From positions 6,755,602 through 6,819,601 of the forward strand of contig CM053251.1 in assembly GCA_028583405.1 (NCBI GenBank): DNA of 64,000 bases. Reading direction: 5' to 3'. Positions 44,458-64,000 of the stretch are shown in pieces (within the stretch, counting starts at the first letter, position 1; the number at the start of each line of letters is the position of its first letter). Source of the stretch: Pogonophryne albipinna. Taxonomy: Eukaryota; Chordata; Actinopteri; Perciformes; Artedidraconidae. Made by a program: the position numbers and the translations under genes. The notes beneath the pieces were generated by a model that saw only the letters and a list, made by a program, of their open reading frames with translations, was not told the origin of the DNA and made no database searches.

Positions 44458-44756
44458 TTTGAATATTAAAATCATGTTTTCTGTCATTTTTAGTTTGATT
44501 TCATACATTTTGGGAAATATGGTAATTCAAGGTAATTTTGAACAAGCTAATAACAATCGTCTGCCAACAATACATGGTGTAGTGTGTGTTTACAAGTTTG
44601 GACCACTTCATTCAGTACAGTATTGATGTTGCACTTGTTAATGGTCTGTTAAGATGTAGACCTATACGCAGAAAAGTCATTGGTGAAAAACATTCACTTT
44701 TTTAATGTGTTACAGTATGCTTAGAAAAGTTGAATATTTTAATGTAAGTTTTACAT

Positions 44757-45025
44757 TTAGATTCCCATTTAGATGATGGTTGAATCAATATTGATTCCTA
44801 ACATTGATTCAATGTAAAATCAACCAAAAATGTGCATGTAGATTCCTATTTAGATGATGGTTGAATCAACATTGATAGTGTCAGTTATGGTTGAAAGTCC
44901 AACGTTTATTCAACATTAAAACAATTTGCGCTTTCTGTTTAATTTCAATGTCCGGGTTTCAACATGGATTCAATATTTCTGCCTAACCATATTTCAACAT
45001 TGATTCACTCATATTTTGCTATCTG
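44757..45025. repeat. Interspersed repeat with internal GATGGTTGAATCAA words
   Basis: A direct repeat of about 40 bp begins at about 44757 and 44837 (TAGATTCC.ATTTAGATGATGG, then TTGAATCAA.ATTGAT). It is followed by inverted, related words (TTTCAACATTGATTCA). The pattern suggests a non-autonomous DNA element. Boundaries are not defined. Confidence 0.5.
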
Positions 45026-45334
45026 GGTTGATCCAGCCACTCCTGGTCCTTTCATCAGTCAGGAAGCGAAAGAACGAGCAAGACCCATTGCTGGTATGAT
45101 AACAACCTGGTACTAAGCACACAGGCATCTTGTTAAAGTTATCTTTTCTTAGCTATCTCTTATATTTAGTGGAGGAAAACAATTATGACATCAGTTATGA
45201 CATCACCTACTGGGATTTGTAGTCTTTCTAGTTGCGTATTTTTCATAGTCTTATATTTCAACAGTTTTACGACAAACTGTGACTTTTTGACACGGAAATT
45301 ATTTTTTAAGATTGACAAACATCATATGTGTAAT

Positions 45335-45547
45335 TCGTGGCACAATTCAAACGGGATCGAAAGATAACGTTTCTCTCGCCATTGACTTCAATACATAATT
45401 TTTCCGAAATAAGGTCCCATGGAGGTCCACCGGAAAGGGAGGGACTTCGCCTCTCTATGGGAAAAAGTTGTTTTGGGCCTGGTGACGTCACGACTGATAC
45501 GGAAATTGCAGTACCGCCGTTTGGACACAACGAACATTGGCCTGGGC
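45335..45547 (+). repeat. Interspersed repeat family R1, copy c
   Basis: The segment carries the reverse orientation of copies at 31463 and 39703: GGGACTTCGCCTCTCTATGG, GTACCGCCGTTTGG and GGCCTGGTGACGTCACGAC. The family sequence appears to resume at 46610 (AGCCCCCAGCCAGGAAGTGC), so the DNA between is probably an insertion. Confidence 0.55.
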
Positions 45548-45550
45548 TGA

Positions 45551-46605
45551 AGTCGAATAGTCCATTTAGCTTAGGAACCTTCCTAACGGAGTGAAATGAC
45601 CCGGAAGTCCCTCAGTGGCAGCCATGATAAGTGCCGTTCGAATTCTCTAGTCTAGATGATAGGAAAGGAGATTTCAAACTTCTTTTATAACCTCCTTTAG
45701 TTTAGGAACCACTGGACCTTCCTTGATGAAAGGAGAGGAGAAATTGCTGCCCCACAATGCCTTGCGGCCGCAGCATTTGCATCACACAACAGTCGGTCGT
45801 TCACGGAAACAACCGATTATGACCGAGAAATTATATCATGAAAGTTACGGTGCTTATTAAGCATTTTAAAACGTATGTGGTAAGTTGCCAAAGTGCTTTG
45901 TTTTGAACGTTCATCAGTATTATAATCAAAGAGAGAAATATGAACGTTAGTTTTGACTGAAATTATCAAATAAAGTCAACATTTCACAGTCTTTACTGAG
46001 CTGTGTGGAGTTTGTTCAACTTTTAAAAGATGTTTGAATGGTGAGATACACAGTGATAGATGTTAAGGACTTACGTTTATAATAAATACATCTGTATTGA
46101 TTTTAAGATATTTTCATAGTTCATACAATCATACGTATTGGGATCATTTGTATTAATGTGGACCGGAGGGAGAGGGTGATGAGCATAAGTTTCACTTTCC
46201 TTTTTTATTTCAATTCCAACTTTGGTCATGAAGAATATGTTTCTCTGTTGTCCACGTTCATAAAGCATAAAACAACAGCATCAGAGCACGATGCAGAGTC
46301 TCTAGATGAGTTTACAGTAGTCCGTCGTTCTTTTTAAACATCCATGTTGTAGTCCGCTGTATAGAAAACTGTAGTTTCCATAGTTTCCACAGCAGTAGAC
46401 GCACATTTATGACGTCCGCTGGCGCATCATAAACACGTCGGATAGTGAAAGTGCTGTCGGATTCTCTAAAGTACCACAGTCTCTTCTCCTAAATCCTTTT
46501 GAATTCTCCTATCCACTATTCCTTAACCCCGTGACGTTTCACTCAGAGGTCAAGGAATAGACGATAGGGTTAGACGTTAGGAGCTGATTTGTGGATTATC
46601 CGACC
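45551..46605. mobile_element. Probable MITE inserted in repeat R1
   Basis: About 1.05 kb lies between two parts of an R1 repeat. It has related, inverted words near its ends (GGAGTGAAATGACCCGG at the left; CGTGACGTTTCACTC at the right; GAATAGTCC/GGAATAGTGG). The ends could not be placed to the base. Confidence 0.4.
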
Positions 46606-46959
46606 GCAACTCAAGCCCCCAGCCAGGAAGTGCGCCGGACTCTGTGCCCCACATTCGTTGTGAGGGAACATTTTTGGGATGTGAGTTCTGACTTTATCTC
46701 AGAAAGAAAAGTCAGGACTGAAATGTAAATTTAAACTTTAGGTCACATCACATCCCAATTTTGGGGATTTTTAAAAAGTATCTCAAAGATTTTCCTAATT
46801 AAACTCCACTGAATTATAGAATTGTGTGTAGGTCACTTTCAGGAGTGATCTGGATAAGTTTTAGTTGGTTTCCTGTTTCCTGGCTTTCTCATATCTAATT
46901 TGGTCTTAAAACACTTGAATAATTGTTACATTATAAAATAATAAGTTAGAAGCCTGCAG

Positions 46960-47182
46960 AGGAGCGGCGGAACCGGAAGTGTGTTGTAATGTGGTCAATG
47001 ACGTCATGACGGTTGCGGTCTCTAATGGCTGAACAACAACAACAACTGTCCGCGAGAGACAAACTTTCACAAACTCCTTGTAAAACAAAAGAAAGTTGGC
47101 AATAGAAGAATTGTTTCGGTTGTCTGACTCTTTAGGAGCGTTTGTTAGTTTATTCCCTGTAGTTACAAATGTGGAATAAGTG
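46960..47182 (+). promoter_or_regulatory. Probable rab12 promoter/5' UTR
   Basis: CpG-bearing sequence immediately upstream of the ATG contains ACGTCATGACGG near 47000 and a purine-rich ACAACAACAACAACTG run. No TATA box is evident. The start site cannot be placed. Confidence 0.35.
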
Positions 47183-54216
<7,034 letters not shown>

Positions 54217-54239
54217 GAGAGTCAGAGTGGTCCCCCATC

Positions 54240-56475
<2,236 letters not shown>

Positions 56476-56639
56476 CTTTTTCTTTTCTTTGACTTTGTGT
56501 CTTAATGCAGAAGTGCAATGTGTGGCGTCTCAGGGATGCTTGTGTGGATTTCAGGAACAAAGACATGATAATTTTCTTATTTTTATTGACATTTCTATCA
56601 CTTTATGGGTACCAAGATGCTGCAAACACGCGTGGTGTT

Positions 56640-57341
56640 TAACTTTAACATATTTTAGATTGGAGTATTAGGGATAATGCAATTGATTCAAGGAGCTTCT
56701 AGACGTTTTAAGTCTAAGATTTCCCACAGGAAGAGCTCAGTGTTGTGTCTCCTTAATCCATCTTTCAACCCACTGTGTAGGTGTTCAATAATAGCCAATA
56801 GAGTGCGTGTCATTAGGGCATGCGCACCAAAGTGTGCCGACCTGGTCCCGCCTGGTCCCATACAAAACGGGGGTGTGCTTGGAGCAGCGCATGCGCCCAG
56901 CAGAAAATCACGGGCGTCGATCCTCACACCGCAGCGATTGCAGTTCTTACATGTCAGATAGGAAGGAGTGAGAGGGGTACGAGAGACGGGGGCCCAGCAC
57001 TCACAGCCCGGTGTAACAGTGATGGAGACCCGATCTGTGGAGGAAAAAGAGATTTAGGCTTACTACAAGCACTCCTTCCTTTCTAAATCTGCAGATGCAA
57101 CCTGTCTCTCATCCAGCTCCGTCCCAGTAATCCCCTTTTCTTGTTGCAGCGTTTCCTCCCAAGGACTACAATGACAACCTGGTGAATGCTAACGAGATGG
57201 AGTAAATAAAAAAGAACGTCCAGCACATTGCAGGATGCGCACTAGGAGGAAGAAGGTAGAGCAACCTGGGTGTCTTTCTGCTGTCTCATGTCAGAGGTTT
57301 TCCGCGGTGCTGTGGATTGATCGTCTCGGTGTCGGTGTATA
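56640..57341 (+). promoter_or_regulatory. Candidate mtcl1 promoter and 5' leader
   Basis: Two NRF1-like words, GCATGCGCA at 56818-56826 and GCGCATGCGC at 56887-56896, lie in a CpG-rich patch (56815-56935) about 450-520 bp before the mtcl1 ATG. A small acceptor-like exon candidate, 57151-57204, encodes FPPKDYNDNLVNANEME and a stop, and is unexplained. Confidence 0.4.

Positions 57342-64000
<6,659 letters not shown>

Noticed and set aside
31016..46650. Endogenous retrovirus or LTR element in the repeat-rich block
   Set aside because: No gag/pol-like frames, primer-binding site, polypurine tract or paired LTRs were seen; the 90-bp direct repeat is too short and lacks TG...CA ends.

Overview
The window is vertebrate nuclear DNA, almost certainly from a ray-finned (teleost) fish. 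The genes are split into short exons with GT-AG introns, the coding exons closely resemble vertebrate orthologues, and the non-coding DNA is full of fish-type hAT transposons and their short non-autonomous derivatives, SINE/LINE tails and long microsatellites. No bacterial, viral, rRNA, tRNA or CRISPR feature was seen.

Layout: (1) 168-22549, plus strand: the last 23 coding exons (1407 codons plus stop, all phases consistent) of a Piezo mechanosensitive channel, best called piezo2. (2) 22550-26305: convergent intergenic DNA with a poly-C minisatellite. (3) 26306-30001, minus strand: a complete 12-exon napg (gamma-SNAP) gene, including an 18-nt micro-exon next to what looks like a minor-spliceosome (U12-type) intron. 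(4) 30002-47182: a transposon-rich stretch holding a three-deep nest of hAT elements (each with a perfect 8-bp target duplication), a truncated BED-finger hAT transposase, a foldback repeat, a 90-bp exact direct repeat, and the remains of a SAMD3-like/DUF4806 gene. (5) 47183-54216, plus strand: a complete six-exon rab12. (6) 57342-63155 and beyond, plus strand: the first three coding exons of mtcl1 (SOGA2), cut by the window end.

The gene set piezo2, napg, rab12, mtcl1 corresponds to genes on human 18p11.2. The tail-to-tail piezo2/napg pair and the co-oriented rab12/mtcl1 pair look like retained ancestral linkages; in human the two pairs are separated by many other genes. The four proteins act in different processes (mechanosensation, SNARE recycling, endosome/lysosome traffic, microtubule crosslinking), so this is shared ancestry of position, not an operon-like unit.

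No clearly new biological system was found. The most useful observations are the U12-type intron beside a micro-exon in napg, the layered hAT insertions that give a relative chronology, one short hAT family inserted in both piezo2 and rab12 introns, and the sequence shared between the poly-C minisatellite and the edge of the DUF4806 region.
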